DNA from: Clostridiales bacterium
GTDB taxonomy: Bacteria > Bacillota > Clostridia > Christensenellales > Aristaeellaceae
Assembly: GCA_012521895.1 (NCBI GenBank)
Contig: JAAYLK010000007.1
Span: 1 to 46,194 of the forward strand
Direction of reading: 5' to 3'
Length of the DNA stretch: 46,194 nt
The position numbers were made by a program, and so were the translations under genes. Below are positions 8,406-18,236 of this stretch, in pieces; within the stretch, counting starts at the first letter, position 1; each line of letters begins with the position of its first letter. Under the pieces are notes generated by a model. That model was not told the DNA's origin. It made no database searches and was given only the letters and a program-made list of their open reading frames with translations.

Positions 8406-9776
8406 ATGAAAAAATGCATCATATCCGGCTTCCTCTGCGCCTTGCTGGTGCTCAGCCTGGTGCTCCCAACCGCGCTGGCGGAGAACCTCAAATACGGCTC
8501 CCAGGGAAGTCAGGTCACCCAGGCCCAGGCGCGCCTGGGGCAATTGGGCTATTACTTGGACAAGGTGGATGGCAAGTTCGGCTTCTCCACCTACAAGGCC
8601 GTCCTGGCCTTCCAGGAGAAGAACGGTTTACAGGTTGACGGCATCATTGGCGAAGTCACCAACCTGGCACTGTTCCGCAGCACCGCCATCGCGGCCTCCG
8701 GCCTGCCTGTGGGCACCACAGCCTACCAGCGCGTGGCCTATGGCAGCAGCGGCCCGGCGGTGAAAACCGTGCAGGGCAACCTGCGCGCCCTTGGTTATTA
8801 CACCGCAGATGTGGAAGGCAAGTTCGGCTACTCCACCTACGAAGCGGTCAAAGCCTTCCAGACAGACCGCGGCCTCAAGGTGGACGGCGTGGTCGGCCCC
8901 CAGACCTGGGCGGCGCTCACGGGCAGCAACCCCATCCCGGTTGTCACGCCCAAGCCCGCGCCCACCATCCCAGCCAACCCCACCGCCAAATACCAGGACA
9001 AAAACCACCTTGTCCTTCTGATCCAGCAAAAGCTGGACGAGCTGGACTACAACGTGGGCGAAGTGGATGATTACTTCGGCTGGCTCACCTATGAAGCGGT
9101 GCGCGCCTTCCAGAAGAACAACGGCCTGCAGGTGGACGGCATCGTCGGCCCCCAGACCTGGGCCAAGCTCTTTGGCGCAAATCCCATCCCGGTGATTACC
9201 CTGCCTCCGCCCATCGTGGTGCCCACCCCGGCGCCCGTGCCCACAGCGGTGCCTGAACTGCGCGTGCAGTTTGGCCACACCGGCGACCAGGTCGGCCAGG
9301 TGCAGTACCGCCTGATTGAGCTGGGCTACTTGAACACCAACACAGTGGACTACATTTTTGGATGGAGCACCTATGAAGCCGTGCGCGCCTTCCAGAAGAA
9401 CAACGGCCTCAACGACGACGGCATCGTGGGCGAGAAGACCTGGCAGAAACTGTTCTCTGCCACCGCGCTGCCCAAGGTGACGCCCAAGCCCTCCGCCACC
9501 ACCGCGCCGGTTATCACGGCCACCCCGCAGGTGCCCAGCGCTGCCTTCCGCATCCAGTACGGCGACAAGAACGCCGATGTCACAGCGCTTCAGACCAAAT
9601 TGAAGGCCTTGGGCTATCTGGACACCGTGGATGGCGCCTTTGGCTGGTCCACCTTTGAAGCGGTCAAGGCCTTCCAGAAGGTCAACGGGCTAAGCAATGA
9701 CGGCGTAGTCGGCGAAAAGACCTGGGCTAAGATCAACAGCGCCACAGCGCTGCCTAAGCCCACCGCGACGCCCTAA
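8406..9776 (+). CDS. secreted protein with five peptidoglycan-binding domains
   Basis: Exported wall-binding protein of 456 residues without any recognisable catalytic domain. A signal peptide (residues 1-25, ending PTALA) is followed by five PG_binding_1 modules at about residues 28-92, 105-170, 195-260, 284-350 and 382-447. Each carries the pattern G..V...Q..L..LGY....DG.FG..T..AV.AFQ...GL..DG.VG..TW. Pro/Thr-rich linkers (for example TPKPAPTIPANP) separate modules 2-3, 3-4 and 4-5. The protein stops 8 residues into what looks like a sixth linker (LPKPTATP). Modules 3 and 4 are nearly identical, indicating recent duplication. Likely a wall-bound structural protein or a hydrolase relative that lost or never had its enzymatic domain. 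Confidence 0.9.
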   Translation: MKKCIISGFLCALLVLSLVLPTALAENLKYGSQGSQVTQAQARLGQLGYYLDKVDGKFGFSTYKAVLAFQEKNGLQVDGIIGEVTNLALFRSTAIAASGLPVGTTAYQRVAYGSSGPAVKTVQGNLRALGYYTADVEGKFGYSTYEAVKAFQTDRGLKVDGVVGPQTWAALTGSNPIPVVTPKPAPTIPANPTAKYQDKNHLVLLIQQKLDELDYNVGEVDDYFGWLTYEAVRAFQKNNGLQVDGIVGPQTWAKLFGANPIPVITLPPPIVVPTPAPVPTAVPELRVQFGHTGDQVGQVQYRLIELGYLNTNTVDYIFGWSTYEAVRAFQKNNGLNDDGIVGEKTWQKLFSATALPKVTPKPSATTAPVITATPQVPSAAFRIQYGDKNADVTALQTKLKALGYLDTVDGAFGWSTFEAVKAFQKVNGLSNDGVVGEKTWAKINSATALPKPTATP

Positions 9777-9797
9777 CCCAACAGTTAAGAACTAAAG

Positions 9798-9830
9798 AGG
9801 TTGCCGCGCGAAATGGCGGCAACCTTTTTT
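9798..9830 (+). terminator. rho-independent terminator
   Basis: Perfect 10-base stem (9798-9807 with 9816-9825, AGGTTGCCGC/GCGGCAACCT), 8-base loop and a six-T tract. It ends the peptidoglycan-binding protein transcript and faces the convergent HhH gene. Confidence 0.92.
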
Positions 9831-9848
9831 GTTCTTTTATGGTTGATG

Positions 9849-10226
9849 TTAATCTGTCCCCGACAGTTCCACATAAGCCAGCCCGCGCAGACTGTCAATC
9901 CGCCTGTCCCCAAAGCCGTTGATCACGCGCAGGTCCTCCAGGAAATGGAAGGCTTGTTGTTCACGATGCTGGATGATTTGCCTGGCCAGGTGTTCGCCGA
10001 TGCCTGGCAGGCTCATCAGCTCCTCGAAGCTGGCGGTGTTGAGGTTGACGCCCTGCCGATTGACGGCTGCCGTGGCCCTCACTTCCTGTACTGGCGTCAA
10101 GGCAAAGGCGGCGGCTTGGGCTGACCGGTGTTTTTCAATCAGGATCTGCGCCGCGATGATAATCAAAAAGCCCAGGCAGCCGCACAGCGCGAGGATGCCC
10201 AGGACTTTTTGAGTGGTCGTTTTCAT
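9849..10226 (-). CDS. ComEA-like helix-hairpin-helix protein
   Basis: Small membrane-anchored DNA-binding protein of 125 residues. One N-terminal transmembrane helix (about residues 8-29) precedes a short linker and a ComEA-type helix-hairpin-helix pair: VNLNTASFEELMSLPGIGEHLARQIIQHREQ (about residues 60-90) and INGFGDRRIDSL. It lacks the SLBB domain present in Bacillus ComEA, so it is about 80 residues shorter. A DNA-uptake role alongside RadA is plausible but no other competence genes are in the window. The gene is 12 bases downstream of cysS on the same strand and likely cotranscribed. Confidence 0.85.
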   Translation of the reverse strand: MKTTTQKVLGILALCGCLGFLIIIAAQILIEKHRSAQAAAFALTPVQEVRATAAVNRQGVNLNTASFEELMSLPGIGEHLARQIIQHREQQAFHFLEDLRVINGFGDRRIDSLRGLAYVELSGTD

Positions 10227-10238
10227 ACGGAAAAGGGC

Positions 10239-11633
10239 TTAGCTCTTTTTCAGCATCTGGCCCTGGGGGGTGTCCTCCACCTGCCAGCCCAGGTCCAACA
10301 GCTGCTTGCGTAGCGCGTCGCTTTGTGCCCAGTTCCTGTCCTTGCGGGCCTGGGCGCGCTCCTGCGCCAGCGCCTGGATGTCCTCCGGCACGCCTTCCTC
10401 TTCTTTTTTCAGAATGCCAAAGACGGCGGTCATCTTGTTTAGGGTATCAAGGGCATGGTCCAGCACCGCGGTTGAGGTGGTCTCGTCCATTTCGGTGTTG
10501 GCCAGGTAGACCAGTTCAAACAGCGCGCCCATGGCCTCGGCGGTGTTGAAGTCGTTGTCCATGCCGTCGTTGAAGTGCCGCAGGAACTCGTCCAGTTGGC
10601 CCATCAGCTTGCCGTCTTCCGGCGCTGTTTCGGCCTTGGTGGCCTTCTTCAGCGCCAGGAGGCGGGCCTTGGCGGTGTACAGCCGGGTCAGGGAGGCCTT
10701 GGCCTGGGCCATCATGTCACGGGAGAAGTTCAGCGGGCTTCTGTAGTGCGCCGACAGCATCAGCATGCGCACGTCCTCCGGGTCGTACTCCTTGAGGATG
10801 TCGCGCACCGTAAAGAAATTGCCGGCGGACTTGGACATCTTGCTGTTGTCGATGTTCAAAAAGCCGTTGTGCATCCAGTAGTTCACAAAGGGATGCCCGG
10901 TATAGCCCTCGCTTTGGGCGACCTCGTTTTCATGGTGGGGGAAGAGCAGGTCCTGGCCGCCGCAATGGATGTCAAAATGCTGCCCCAAATAGTGCATGCT
11001 CATGGCGCTGCACTCAATGTGCCAGCCCGGCCTGCCTTTGCCCCAGGGGCTGTCCCAGCTGGGCTCGCCGGGCTTTTCGGCCTTCCACAGGGCGAAGTCC
11101 AGCGGGCTTTTCTTGTCCTCGTCCACGGAAATCCGGTTGCCCGCGTCCAGGTCCTCCAGGTTCTGCCCGGACAGCTTGCCATATTCCGGGAAGGCTGGGG
11201 TGTGGAAGTAGACGCTGCCGTCCTGGGCATAGGCCAGGCCCTGGTCCACCAGCCCCTGGATTAGATCAATCATCTGCTGCATGTGCTCCGTCGCCCGGGG
11301 GTGGACGGTGGCGGGCTCCACCCCAAGGGCGGTCGCGTCCTTCCAGTACTCCCCGATGAAGCGGTCGCCCAGTTCCTTCACCGTGGTGTTTTCACGCCTG
11401 GCGCGCTCAATCATCTTGTCGTCTATGTCCGTGAAGTTCTGCACGAAGGTGACGTCATAGCCGCGGCTTTCCAGATACCGCCTCAACACATCAAACATGA
11501 TGAAGGGGCGGGCGTTGCCGATGTGGAAAAAATCATACACAGTCGGCCCGCAGCAATAGATGCCCACCTTGCCCGGCGTCAGCGGGACAAAGTCTTCCTT
11601 CTGGCGGGTCTGGCTGTTGTAAATCTGAATCAT
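10239..11633 (-). CDS. cysS: cysteinyl-tRNA synthetase
   Basis: Class I aminoacyl-tRNA synthetase that charges tRNA-Cys; 464 residues, the normal length. The N-terminus [17 protein letters not shown] leads to the zinc ligand Cys in YCCGPTVYD, the HIGH-type motif FHIGNARPF, the zinc-site residues CSAMS and [13 protein letters not shown], and KMSKS in MSKSAGN. The C-terminal DALR-type domain ends with [13 protein letters not shown] 11633 is preceded by AAAGGAGA at 7 bases; the extra 20 residues of the longer frame are not conserved. Located 34 bases downstream of ppk1. Confidence 0.98.
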   Translation of the reverse strand: MIQIYNSQTRQKEDFVPLTPGKVGIYCCGPTVYDFFHIGNARPFIMFDVLRRYLESRGYDVTFVQNFTDIDDKMIERARRENTTVKELGDRFIGEYWKDATALGVEPATVHPRATEHMQQMIDLIQGLVDQGLAYAQDGSVYFHTPAFPEYGKLSGQNLEDLDAGNRISVDEDKKSPLDFALWKAEKPGEPSWDSPWGKGRPGWHIECSAMSMHYLGQHFDIHCGGQDLLFPHHENEVAQSEGYTGHPFVNYWMHNGFLNIDNSKMSKSAGNFFTVRDILKEYDPEDVRMLMLSAHYRSPLNFSRDMMAQAKASLTRLYTAKARLLALKKATKAETAPEDGKLMGQLDEFLRHFNDGMDNDFNTAEAMGALFELVYLANTEMDETTSTAVLDHALDTLNKMTAVFGILKKEEEGVPEDIQALAQERAQARKDRNWAQSDALRKQLLDLGWQVEDTPQGQMLKKS

Positions 11634-11667
11634 GGGGAATCTCCTTTGTTTATAGGGTATGCACAGT

Positions 11668-13725
11668 CTAAGACTGCTGGATTTTCCTGTCAAGACAAGG
11701 GTCCGCGCTCCTGATCAGCAGCTCCTGGGCGTTGATCTCAGGCAGGGCGCGCGGCACACGCTGGTAGACATTGGCGTGGTCCAGCCGCCACAGCTTGCGG
11801 TTGTCCTCAAAATACAGGTCGAGGATGGACAGGATGCGCGCGCGGATGGCGGCGTCCTTCACCGGGGAAGTCAATTCCACCCGTTTTTCCAGGTTGCGCG
11901 GCATCAGGTCGGCGCTGGACAGGTAGACCTCCTGCTGGCCGTTGTTGTAAAAGCAGTAGATGCGCGGGTGCTCCAGGAAGCGGCCCACCAGGGAGACCAC
12001 CTGAAGGTTCTCCTGCTGCTTGTAGTTGAGGCAGCAGATGCCCCGCACCATCAGCTTCACCCTGACCCCGGCTTTCGCGGCGCTGCGCAGGGCGTCAATC
12101 ATCTGGGGGTCACTTAAGGAATTCATCTTCATGGTGATGCCGCTTTGCAGGCCCTGCACCGCGTTCTCCTCCTCGCGCTTGATGCGCATAAGCATCTCCT
12201 GGCGCAGGTGGTAGGGCGAGGCGATCATCTCGCGCATGGGGTAGGTGTAGTTATACCCCAAAATCAGGTTGAAAAAGGCGGCGGCATCCTCGCCCAATTG
12301 CTTATCACAGGTCAAAATACCCATGTCAGTATAGATGCGCGCGGTGACGTCGTTGTAGTTGCCGGTGCCAAAGTGGGTGTAGTGGCGCAATCCGTCCGCC
12401 TCCCGGCGGATCACCAGCGTCACCTTGGAATGGGTCTTCCACCGCGGCACGCCGTAGAGCACGTGGCAGCCCGCCTTTTCCAGCGCCTTGCTCCAGGCGA
12501 TGTTGTGCTCCTCGTCAAAGCGCGCGCGCACCTCAATCAGCACCGTCACCTGTTTGCCGTTCTGGGCGGCGCGCGCCAGCGCGTCAATCATCGGGCTGTG
12601 GGAGGACACCCGGTACAGGGTCTGCTTGATGGCCAGGACGTTCTGGTCGGTCGCCGCCTCTGACAAAAAGCGCACGATGGGGTCAAAGCTGTCATAGGGG
12701 TGGTGGAAGAAGAGGTCGCCCCCGCGGATGGTGCGGAAGATGGACTCGCGCACCTTCAGCCGCTCGTCCATGCGCGGGCTGAAGGGCTCATACCGCAGGG
12801 CGTCAAAGCCGGGCAGGTCACACACCTGGCGCATCAAAAAGCGCAGGTCCAGCGGCCCGTCCACCTGGATGAGCGCGTCCTCTTCCACCTCCATGCCCTG
12901 GGTGATCATCTCCAGCAGCTTCGCGTTGGCGCCGCGGCTGACTTCCAATCGCACAATCTTGCCATAGGAGCGGCGCTGCACGTTCTTGCTCATCTCATTG
13001 AGCAGGTTGTGCATGTCGTCCAGGTTCATCACAAAATCGGTGTTGCGTGTCAGGCGGAAGGGCATTTGCGCCAGCGGCGCCAGGTACAAAAACAGCCTGG
13101 GCAAAAACAGGGAGATGACTTCCTCAAGCAGTATGCCCCGGGCGCGCCCGCGGCCCATGGGCAGCAGCACAACCCGTTTGATGGCCCGCGGCACGGGCAC
13201 GATGGCCGTCTGCGGCGCGCCGCCCTTGTCAGACTGCAGCAGCACCGCGATGTAGATGGTCTTGGCCGAGAGGATGGGGAAGGGGTGGCTGGGGTTCAGG
13301 GTGCGCGGGGTCAATATGGGCAGCACCTGGGAATCAAAGTATTGCGACAGCCAGCGCAGCTGCTCCTGATTGATATCGTCTTTGCTCAGCAAATGAAAGC
13401 CGTCGCGCTGCAAAAGCGGCAGAATGCTGTCATTGTACAGCTGGTACTGGTGGGCCACCTGGCCTGCCACCTTTTTGCGCACCGCGCTCAACTGCTCATC
13501 GGGCGTATAGCCCGCGATGTCCAGCTTTAACCGCCCCAGGTCCTTCTTGCGCTCCAGCTTGCCCACGCGCACCATGAAAAACTCGTCAAGGTTGTTGGAC
13601 ACAATGGACAAAAACCGGGCCTGCTCCATGAGCGGGTTGTCCGGGTTGACGGCTTCCTCCAGGATGCGCTCGTTGAAGTTGAGCCAGCTTAACTCCCGGT
13701 TGAAATAGCTGCTGCTCTTGTGCAC
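11668..13725 (-). CDS. ppk1: polyphosphate kinase 1
   Basis: Reversibly transfers the terminal phosphate of ATP to long-chain polyphosphate. The 685-residue protein has the usual four domains: N-terminal FNRELSWLNFNERILEEA, an HxxL-type head domain, and two phospholipase-D-like catalytic domains. The histidine-bearing motifs RWKTHSKVTLV and, in the C2 domain, VELTSPVKDAAIRARI are visible, as is HFGTGNYNDVTARIYTDMG. Length equals the family average. It sits 8 bases after the metallophosphoesterase-fold gene and before cysS, suggesting one operon. Its link to phosphate physiology fits the large pst/pho locus 11 kb away, but no Pho box was seen at this operon. Confidence 0.97.
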   Translation of the reverse strand: MHKSSSYFNRELSWLNFNERILEEAVNPDNPLMEQARFLSIVSNNLDEFFMVRVGKLERKKDLGRLKLDIAGYTPDEQLSAVRKKVAGQVAHQYQLYNDSILPLLQRDGFHLLSKDDINQEQLRWLSQYFDSQVLPILTPRTLNPSHPFPILSAKTIYIAVLLQSDKGGAPQTAIVPVPRAIKRVVLLPMGRGRARGILLEEVISLFLPRLFLYLAPLAQMPFRLTRNTDFVMNLDDMHNLLNEMSKNVQRRSYGKIVRLEVSRGANAKLLEMITQGMEVEEDALIQVDGPLDLRFLMRQVCDLPGFDALRYEPFSPRMDERLKVRESIFRTIRGGDLFFHHPYDSFDPIVRFLSEAATDQNVLAIKQTLYRVSSHSPMIDALARAAQNGKQVTVLIEVRARFDEEHNIAWSKALEKAGCHVLYGVPRWKTHSKVTLVIRREADGLRHYTHFGTGNYNDVTARIYTDMGILTCDKQLGEDAAAFFNLILGYNYTYPMREMIASPYHLRQEMLMRIKREEENAVQGLQSGITMKMNSLSDPQMIDALRSAAKAGVRVKLMVRGICCLNYKQQENLQVVSLVGRFLEHPRIYCFYNNGQQEVYLSSADLMPRNLEKRVELTSPVKDAAIRARILSILDLYFEDNRKLWRLDHANVYQRVPRALPEINAQELLIRSADPCLDRKIQQS

Positions 13726-13733
13726 GCGGCCTC

Positions 13734-14807
13734 CTACCGTGTCATTTTCTGCGTCAGGTGGATGAGGGTCATGGCGGGGCGGTTGAACAGGCGCAGGGGG
13801 ATGGGGTAATAAGAGGAGGCGCCCAGGCCGGGGCTGATGTGCAGGGAGACACCCTGGGTGATCTGCAGGCCGGTCAGGCCCTCATCCCCGGGGAAATACC
13901 CGCCCGGGCCGTCCGCCAGCCTGGGCACGTAGATGGGCCCCAGGCCCGGCAAGCGCGCCTGGCCGTTGTTGTATTGCCCGGCCAAAAACAAGGCGGGCAC
14001 GGGCAGGCCCTGCTCCCTGGCGTTCCCGGCAATCTCCGCCAGCTCCTCCCTGGTGGGCGGCTGGTGCATCACGGCGATGACCGTGTCCGTTGGCGCGATG
14101 GTTTTCATCAGCGCCATGGTCTGCTCCATGATGGCTTTGCGGTGCTGGGTGTGGCGCAGCTGCGCGCTGGTGGCTGCCTCATAGGGGTTCTCGCTGGACA
14201 GCAGGGTCTTTTCCAGTTCGCTCAAGGCAAAGACGGCGTTTTGCAAATCCAGGGTGAAGGCCTCGCCCGGGCAGTACCACAGCACCTGCTCGTTTGTTTC
14301 CAGGCGCAAGGGCACTTCCAGGTAGGTGGCGCCCAGGGCTTCTGCCTGCTGGATATAGGCGGCCTTCACCTCGCCATCCCCGTGGGGCTGTGACAACAAT
14401 GGGCTGGGGTCCGCGTCCCCGGTCACGAAAAACACTGGCGCCTTGGGGGCGAGCTGGGCAATCAGGTCCAGCATTGGCTGCGCCTTGCCCGAGGTGCCGA
14501 CCATGTCCCCGGTCATCACCACGGCGTCAAAGGCTTCCTTGCCCAGGGTGTTCATCAGGTTTTCCTGATGATTGCCCAAAGTGGCGGCGTTGAGGTCGCT
14601 TACATGGAGGATGGTATAGCCCTCATAGGCCTTAGGCAGGTTGAGCACGGTGACGCTTTGCTGGTCCAAGCGCACATAGCGGTTGGCAAAGGCGTTGAAG
14701 GCAAACACCAACACCACCGCCAATAAAAACAACACAAACACGGTGACACAGCCCGCGCGGCGCTTGCGCCTGGGGCGAAACAGCCTGGAAGACCGCCTGT
14801 TGCTCAT
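13734..14807 (-). CDS. membrane-anchored metallophosphoesterase-fold protein, degenerate active site
   Basis: Protein of 357 residues with an N-terminal basic stretch, one transmembrane helix (about residues 19-42) and an extracytoplasmic domain related to the YkuE-type metallophosphoesterases. The family's order of motifs is retained but the metal ligands are largely gone: SDLH reads SDLN, GNHD reads GDAD, and the final GHTHGGQ reads GQYNNGQ. Only the Asp of SDL, the GD of TGDMV and the His of MHQPP remain. The C-terminal signature (ISPGLGASS...PLRLFNRP) is well preserved, so the fold is probably intact. ATG 14807 is used, preceded by AAAGGCGG; upstream frame sequence is unconserved. First gene of the mpe-ppk1-cysS-HhH operon. 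Probably not a conventional phosphatase; it could be a binding or regulatory protein. Confidence 0.82.
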   Translation of the reverse strand: MSNRRSSRLFRPRRKRRAGCVTVFVLFLLAVVLVFAFNAFANRYVRLDQQSVTVLNLPKAYEGYTILHVSDLNAATLGNHQENLMNTLGKEAFDAVVMTGDMVGTSGKAQPMLDLIAQLAPKAPVFFVTGDADPSPLLSQPHGDGEVKAAYIQQAEALGATYLEVPLRLETNEQVLWYCPGEAFTLDLQNAVFALSELEKTLLSSENPYEAATSAQLRHTQHRKAIMEQTMALMKTIAPTDTVIAVMHQPPTREELAEIAGNAREQGLPVPALFLAGQYNNGQARLPGLGPIYVPRLADGPGGYFPGDEGLTGLQITQGVSLHISPGLGASSYYPIPLRLFNRPAMTLIHLTQKMTR

Positions 14808-14834
14808 CCTGTCCGCCTTTCTTTTCCTTGCCCC

Positions 14835-14864
14835 ATCATAGCATGGGATTGGCTGAAGATTCAA
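14835..14864 (-). promoter_or_regulatory. promoter of the metallophosphoesterase-ppk1-cysS operon
   Basis: On the - strand: TTGAAT (14864-14859), 18-base spacer, extended -10 TGC-TATGAT (14840-14835). The -35 is covered by an inverted repeat at 14860-14882. Confidence 0.55.
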
Positions 14865-14882
14865 CGCAAACCAAGCGTTGAA
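14860..14882. promoter_or_regulatory. inverted repeat in divergent ppk1/glg control region
   Basis: TTCAACGC-N7-GCGTTGAA, two perfect 8-base arms, overlaps the -35 of the leftward promoter. The layout is that of a repressor operator; the regulator is unknown. Confidence 0.5.
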
Positions 14883-14955
14883 CAAGCCTGGAATTCAAGG
14901 GCGTTCCAGTGCCTTTTTGCCGGCAGGTTGTTAAATCGGGCAACCGCTTTGTTCG

Positions 14956-14984
14956 TTGCGCGGGCATGGGCGCTATGGTATACT
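14956..14984 (+). promoter_or_regulatory. promoter of the glycogen operon
   Basis: TTGCGC (14956-14961), 17-base spacer, TATACT (14979-14984) with an extended -10 TGG immediately before it. The glgB start lies 58 bases downstream. Confidence 0.65.
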
Positions 14985-15042
14985 TTGTATAGAAAATACC
15001 ATGCTTGGACCGAATTTGTCCTTACAGAAAGGGGGAACAACC

Positions 15043-17067
15043 TTGCGCTACCAACCCCCCGATGATGCGCAACGGCAAGAATTTCATCAGGGCATCAGCC
15101 GCCACGCCTACACCATGTTTGGCGCCCATCCTGTCTGGCAGGATGAGGACTGCTGGCATTTCACCGTCTGGGCGCCCAATGCCCAGGCTGTCAGCCTCAC
15201 GGGTGAATTCTGCTTCTGGGAATATGAACGCCACCCCATGGTCAAACAGTTTGACGGCACCTGGGAAATCCGGCTGCCCAACGCCTTGTTCACCCCTGAC
15301 AGCAACCCGGATTGCTTCTCCTACGCGGGCGCGGAGGACAAGCTGCGCACCTACAAATACGCCATCAAAGACTGGAACGGCCACTGGACCTTAAAGGCCG
15401 ACCCCTACGCCTTCGCGGGCGAGCTGCGCCCCAACACCGCCAGCCTCCTGTACGACCTGGACGGCTACGAGTGGAGCGACGGCGACTGGATGGCGAAGCG
15501 CCGCAATTATGTGCCCTACAAAAGCCCGGTCAACATTTATGAACTGCACCTGGCCTCCTGGCGGCGCGGCGAAAATGGCCGCATGCTCAACTACGACGAG
15601 ATCGCCGACCAGCTCATCCCCTACATCGAGGAGATGGGCTACACCCATGTCGAGCTCATGCCGGTGATGGAGCATCCCCTGGACATGTCCTGGGGCTACC
15701 AGGTCACGGGCTATTACGCCGCCACCGCGCGCCATGGCAGCCCCAAGCAATTGATGAGCTTCATCGACCGCATGCACCAATCCGGCATCGGCGTCATCCT
15801 GGACTGGGTGCCCGCCCACTTCCCGCGGGACGAAATCGGCCTGCGCCGCTTTGACGGCAGCTCCTGCTACGAGCATGAGGACCCAAGGCGGGCGGAGATG
15901 CCCCAGTGGGGCACCATGATGTTTGACTACGCCCGCGGCGAGGTGTGCAGCTTCATGCTGTCCAATGCCTGCTTCTGGCTGGAGGTCTTTCACGCGGACG
16001 GCCTGCGCGTGGACGCGGTGTCCAGCATGCTTTACCACGATTTTGCCCGGGAGGAAGGCTATCTTGGCAATATGTATGGCGGCCGGGAAAACCTGGAAGC
16101 CATCGCCTTTTTGAAGATGCTCAACCAGACCGTCTACCGCGATTTCCCCGGTGTGATGATGATCGCCGAGGAATCCTCGGCCTTCCCCAAAATCACCCAC
16201 CCGGTGGATGAGGGCGGGCTGGGCTTTGGCTTCAAGTGGAACATGGGCTGGATGAATGACATGCTGGCCTACATCAAGCTGGACCCGGTCTACCGCCGCT
16301 GGCACCACGACAAGATTACCTTCTCCCTGATGTACGCCTTCAGCGAAAACTACATCCTGCCCTTCTCCCATGACGAGGTGGTTCACGGCAAAAAAAGCAT
16401 GCTGGACAAGCAGCCGGGCGACCTGTGGCAGAAATTCGCCGGCCTGCGCGCCCTCTACGGCTACACCATGGCCCACCCGGGCAAGAAGCTGCTGTTCATG
16501 GGCGCGGAGTTTGGCCACTTCATCGAGTGGAACTTTGACGGCCAGCTGGACTGGTTCTTGATGGTGTACGAGCGCCACCCGGACCTGTGCCGCTGCGTGC
16601 GCCTGCTCAACCGCTTCTACCGCGAGCACCCCGCCTTCTGGCAGATTGAAAAATCCTGGGACGGCTTCATGTGGCTGACGCCGGATGACAAGGAGCGCAG
16701 CATCGTGGTGTTCATGCGCACGGATGAAAAGGGCAATTCCATCATCTGCATGACCAACTTCACCAGCGCTTTCTACCCGCAGTTCCGCTTTGGCCTGCCC
16801 CAGCCGGGCAGCGTGGACGAGGTCTTCAACACCGACCTCAAGGACTTTGGCGGTTCCAACCAGTACAACGCCTTCTCCATCCAGGCGGAGGAAGAGGTCT
16901 GCAACGGCCTGCCCTACTCGGTGCAGGTGTGCGTGCCGCCCATGTCCACCGTGTATTTCGATTACAAAAAACAGCCGCTGCCCAAGAAACCCAAGGAAAC
17001 GAAGGCAGCGAAAACAAAAGCGATCACTGACACAAAGCAGGAGGACAGAGACGATGGAACAGCATAA
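15043..17067 (+). CDS. glgB: 1,4-alpha-glucan branching enzyme
   Basis: Adds alpha-1,6 branches to glycogen. The 674-residue GH13 protein has an N-terminal CBM48-like module ([19 protein letters not shown]), the (beta/alpha)8 domain with the nucleophile Asp in [16 protein letters not shown], the acid Glu in [11 protein letters not shown] and the third Asp in [14 protein letters not shown], and a C-terminal beta domain. A short Lys-rich tail ([14 protein letters not shown]) follows the usual C-terminus. TTG 15043 is selected because AGAAAGGGGGA is correctly placed; ATG 15001 has no ribosome binding site. It overlaps glgC by 14 bases, heading the glgBCDA operon. Confidence 0.97.
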   Translation: MRYQPPDDAQRQEFHQGISRHAYTMFGAHPVWQDEDCWHFTVWAPNAQAVSLTGEFCFWEYERHPMVKQFDGTWEIRLPNALFTPDSNPDCFSYAGAEDKLRTYKYAIKDWNGHWTLKADPYAFAGELRPNTASLLYDLDGYEWSDGDWMAKRRNYVPYKSPVNIYELHLASWRRGENGRMLNYDEIADQLIPYIEEMGYTHVELMPVMEHPLDMSWGYQVTGYYAATARHGSPKQLMSFIDRMHQSGIGVILDWVPAHFPRDEIGLRRFDGSSCYEHEDPRRAEMPQWGTMMFDYARGEVCSFMLSNACFWLEVFHADGLRVDAVSSMLYHDFAREEGYLGNMYGGRENLEAIAFLKMLNQTVYRDFPGVMMIAEESSAFPKITHPVDEGGLGFGFKWNMGWMNDMLAYIKLDPVYRRWHHDKITFSLMYAFSENYILPFSHDEVVHGKKSMLDKQPGDLWQKFAGLRALYGYTMAHPGKKLLFMGAEFGHFIEWNFDGQLDWFLMVYERHPDLCRCVRLLNRFYREHPAFWQIEKSWDGFMWLTPDDKERSIVVFMRTDEKGNSIICMTNFTSAFYPQFRFGLPQPGSVDEVFNTDLKDFGGSNQYNAFSIQAEEEVCNGLPYSVQVCVPPMSTVYFDYKKQPLPKKPKETKAAKTKAITDTKQEDRDDGTA

Positions 17068-18226
17068 AACCTGTGTAGCCATGCTGCTGGCCGGCGGGCA
17101 GGGAGCAAGGCTGGGAATCCTCACCCGCCATGTGGCAAAACCGGCGGTGCCCTTTGGCGGCAAGTACCGCATCATCGACTTTCCACTGTCCAACTGCGTC
17201 AACGCCGGCATCGACACCGTGGGCGTGCTCACCCAGTATAAGCCGATGGAGCTCAACTCCTACATCGGCTCCGGCGCGCCCTGGGACCTGGACATCAGCA
17301 ACGGCGGCGTCTTTGTGCTGCCGCCCTACTCCAAGGGCGAGGAAGGGGAATGGTACTCCGGCACGGCCAACGCCATCTACCAGAACATCTCCTTCATCAA
17401 GCAGTTCAACCCCGAGTATGTGCTGATCCTCTCGGGCGACCACATCTACAAGTGCGATTATTCCGAGATGCTCAACCACCACATCAAGCATGAAGCGGCG
17501 CTGACTGTGGCCGTGCGCCAGGTGCCCTGGGAGGACGCCAGCCGCTTTGGCCTGATGAACACCGATGATCAGGGCAACATCATCGAGTTTGAGGAAAAGC
17601 CCAAGAACCCCAAGAGCAACAACGCCAGCATGGGCGTGTATGTCTTCACCTATGACAAGCTGCGCCACTACCTGGAGCAGGACGAACTGGACCCCAAGTC
17701 CGAGAACGACTTTGGCAAGAATATCATCCCCACCATGTTAAACGCCGGGGAAAAGCTGGTGGCCTGGAATTTTGAAGGCTACTGGAAGGATGTGGGCACC
17801 ATTGAAAGCCTGTGGGACGCCAACATGGACCTGCTGTCAAGCCCCGCGCCCATTGACCTGCACGACCGCAAGTGGCGCATCTACGCCCGCAACGTGGGCG
17901 AGCCGCCGCACTACGCCTCCCAGAAGGGGGAGATCAAAGACGCCCTGGTCACCGAGGGCTGCGAGGTCTTTGGCAAGGTCATCCGCTCCGTGCTGTCAGC
18001 GGATGTGCACGTGGCGGAAGAGGCCCAGGTGATTGACGCTGTCATCATGCCCCACGCGGTGATTGGCCGCGGGGCGGTCATCCGCCGGGCCATCGTCGCG
18101 GAAGGCGCGCAGATTGGCGAAGGGGCCGTCATCGGCGGTGAGGAAGGCAAGATTGCCGTGGTCGGCAGCAATACGGTTGTTCCCACGGGCTACCATCTCA
18201 AGCCCGGCGAGCAACTGGGGGAGTGA
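17054..18226 (+). CDS. glgC: glucose-1-phosphate adenylyltransferase, catalytic subunit
   Basis: Makes ADP-glucose from ATP and glucose-1-phosphate, the committed step of glycogen synthesis. The 390-residue protein has the nucleotide-binding [13 protein letters not shown], the regulatory/substrate loop [41 protein letters not shown] and a C-terminal left-handed beta-helix. ATG 17054 is preceded by AGGAGG at 9 bases. The start lies inside the end of glgB. It is paired with GlgD as in Bacillota, where the GlgC/GlgD complex is the more active form. Confidence 0.97.
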   Translation: MEQHKTCVAMLLAGGQGARLGILTRHVAKPAVPFGGKYRIIDFPLSNCVNAGIDTVGVLTQYKPMELNSYIGSGAPWDLDISNGGVFVLPPYSKGEEGEWYSGTANAIYQNISFIKQFNPEYVLILSGDHIYKCDYSEMLNHHIKHEAALTVAVRQVPWEDASRFGLMNTDDQGNIIEFEEKPKNPKSNNASMGVYVFTYDKLRHYLEQDELDPKSENDFGKNIIPTMLNAGEKLVAWNFEGYWKDVGTIESLWDANMDLLSSPAPIDLHDRKWRIYARNVGEPPHYASQKGEIKDALVTEGCEVFGKVIRSVLSADVHVAEEAQVIDAVIMPHAVIGRGAVIRRAIVAEGAQIGEGAVIGGEEGKIAVVGSNTVVPTGYHLKPGEQLGE

Positions 18227-18236
18227 GGGAGCGCGA

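Noticed and set aside
15391..17256. 621-residue open frame on the - strand opposite glgB
   Set aside because: It mirrors a complete, well-conserved GlgB, has low-complexity His/Val/Ala-rich composition and shows no domain. High GC makes long antisense frames common here.
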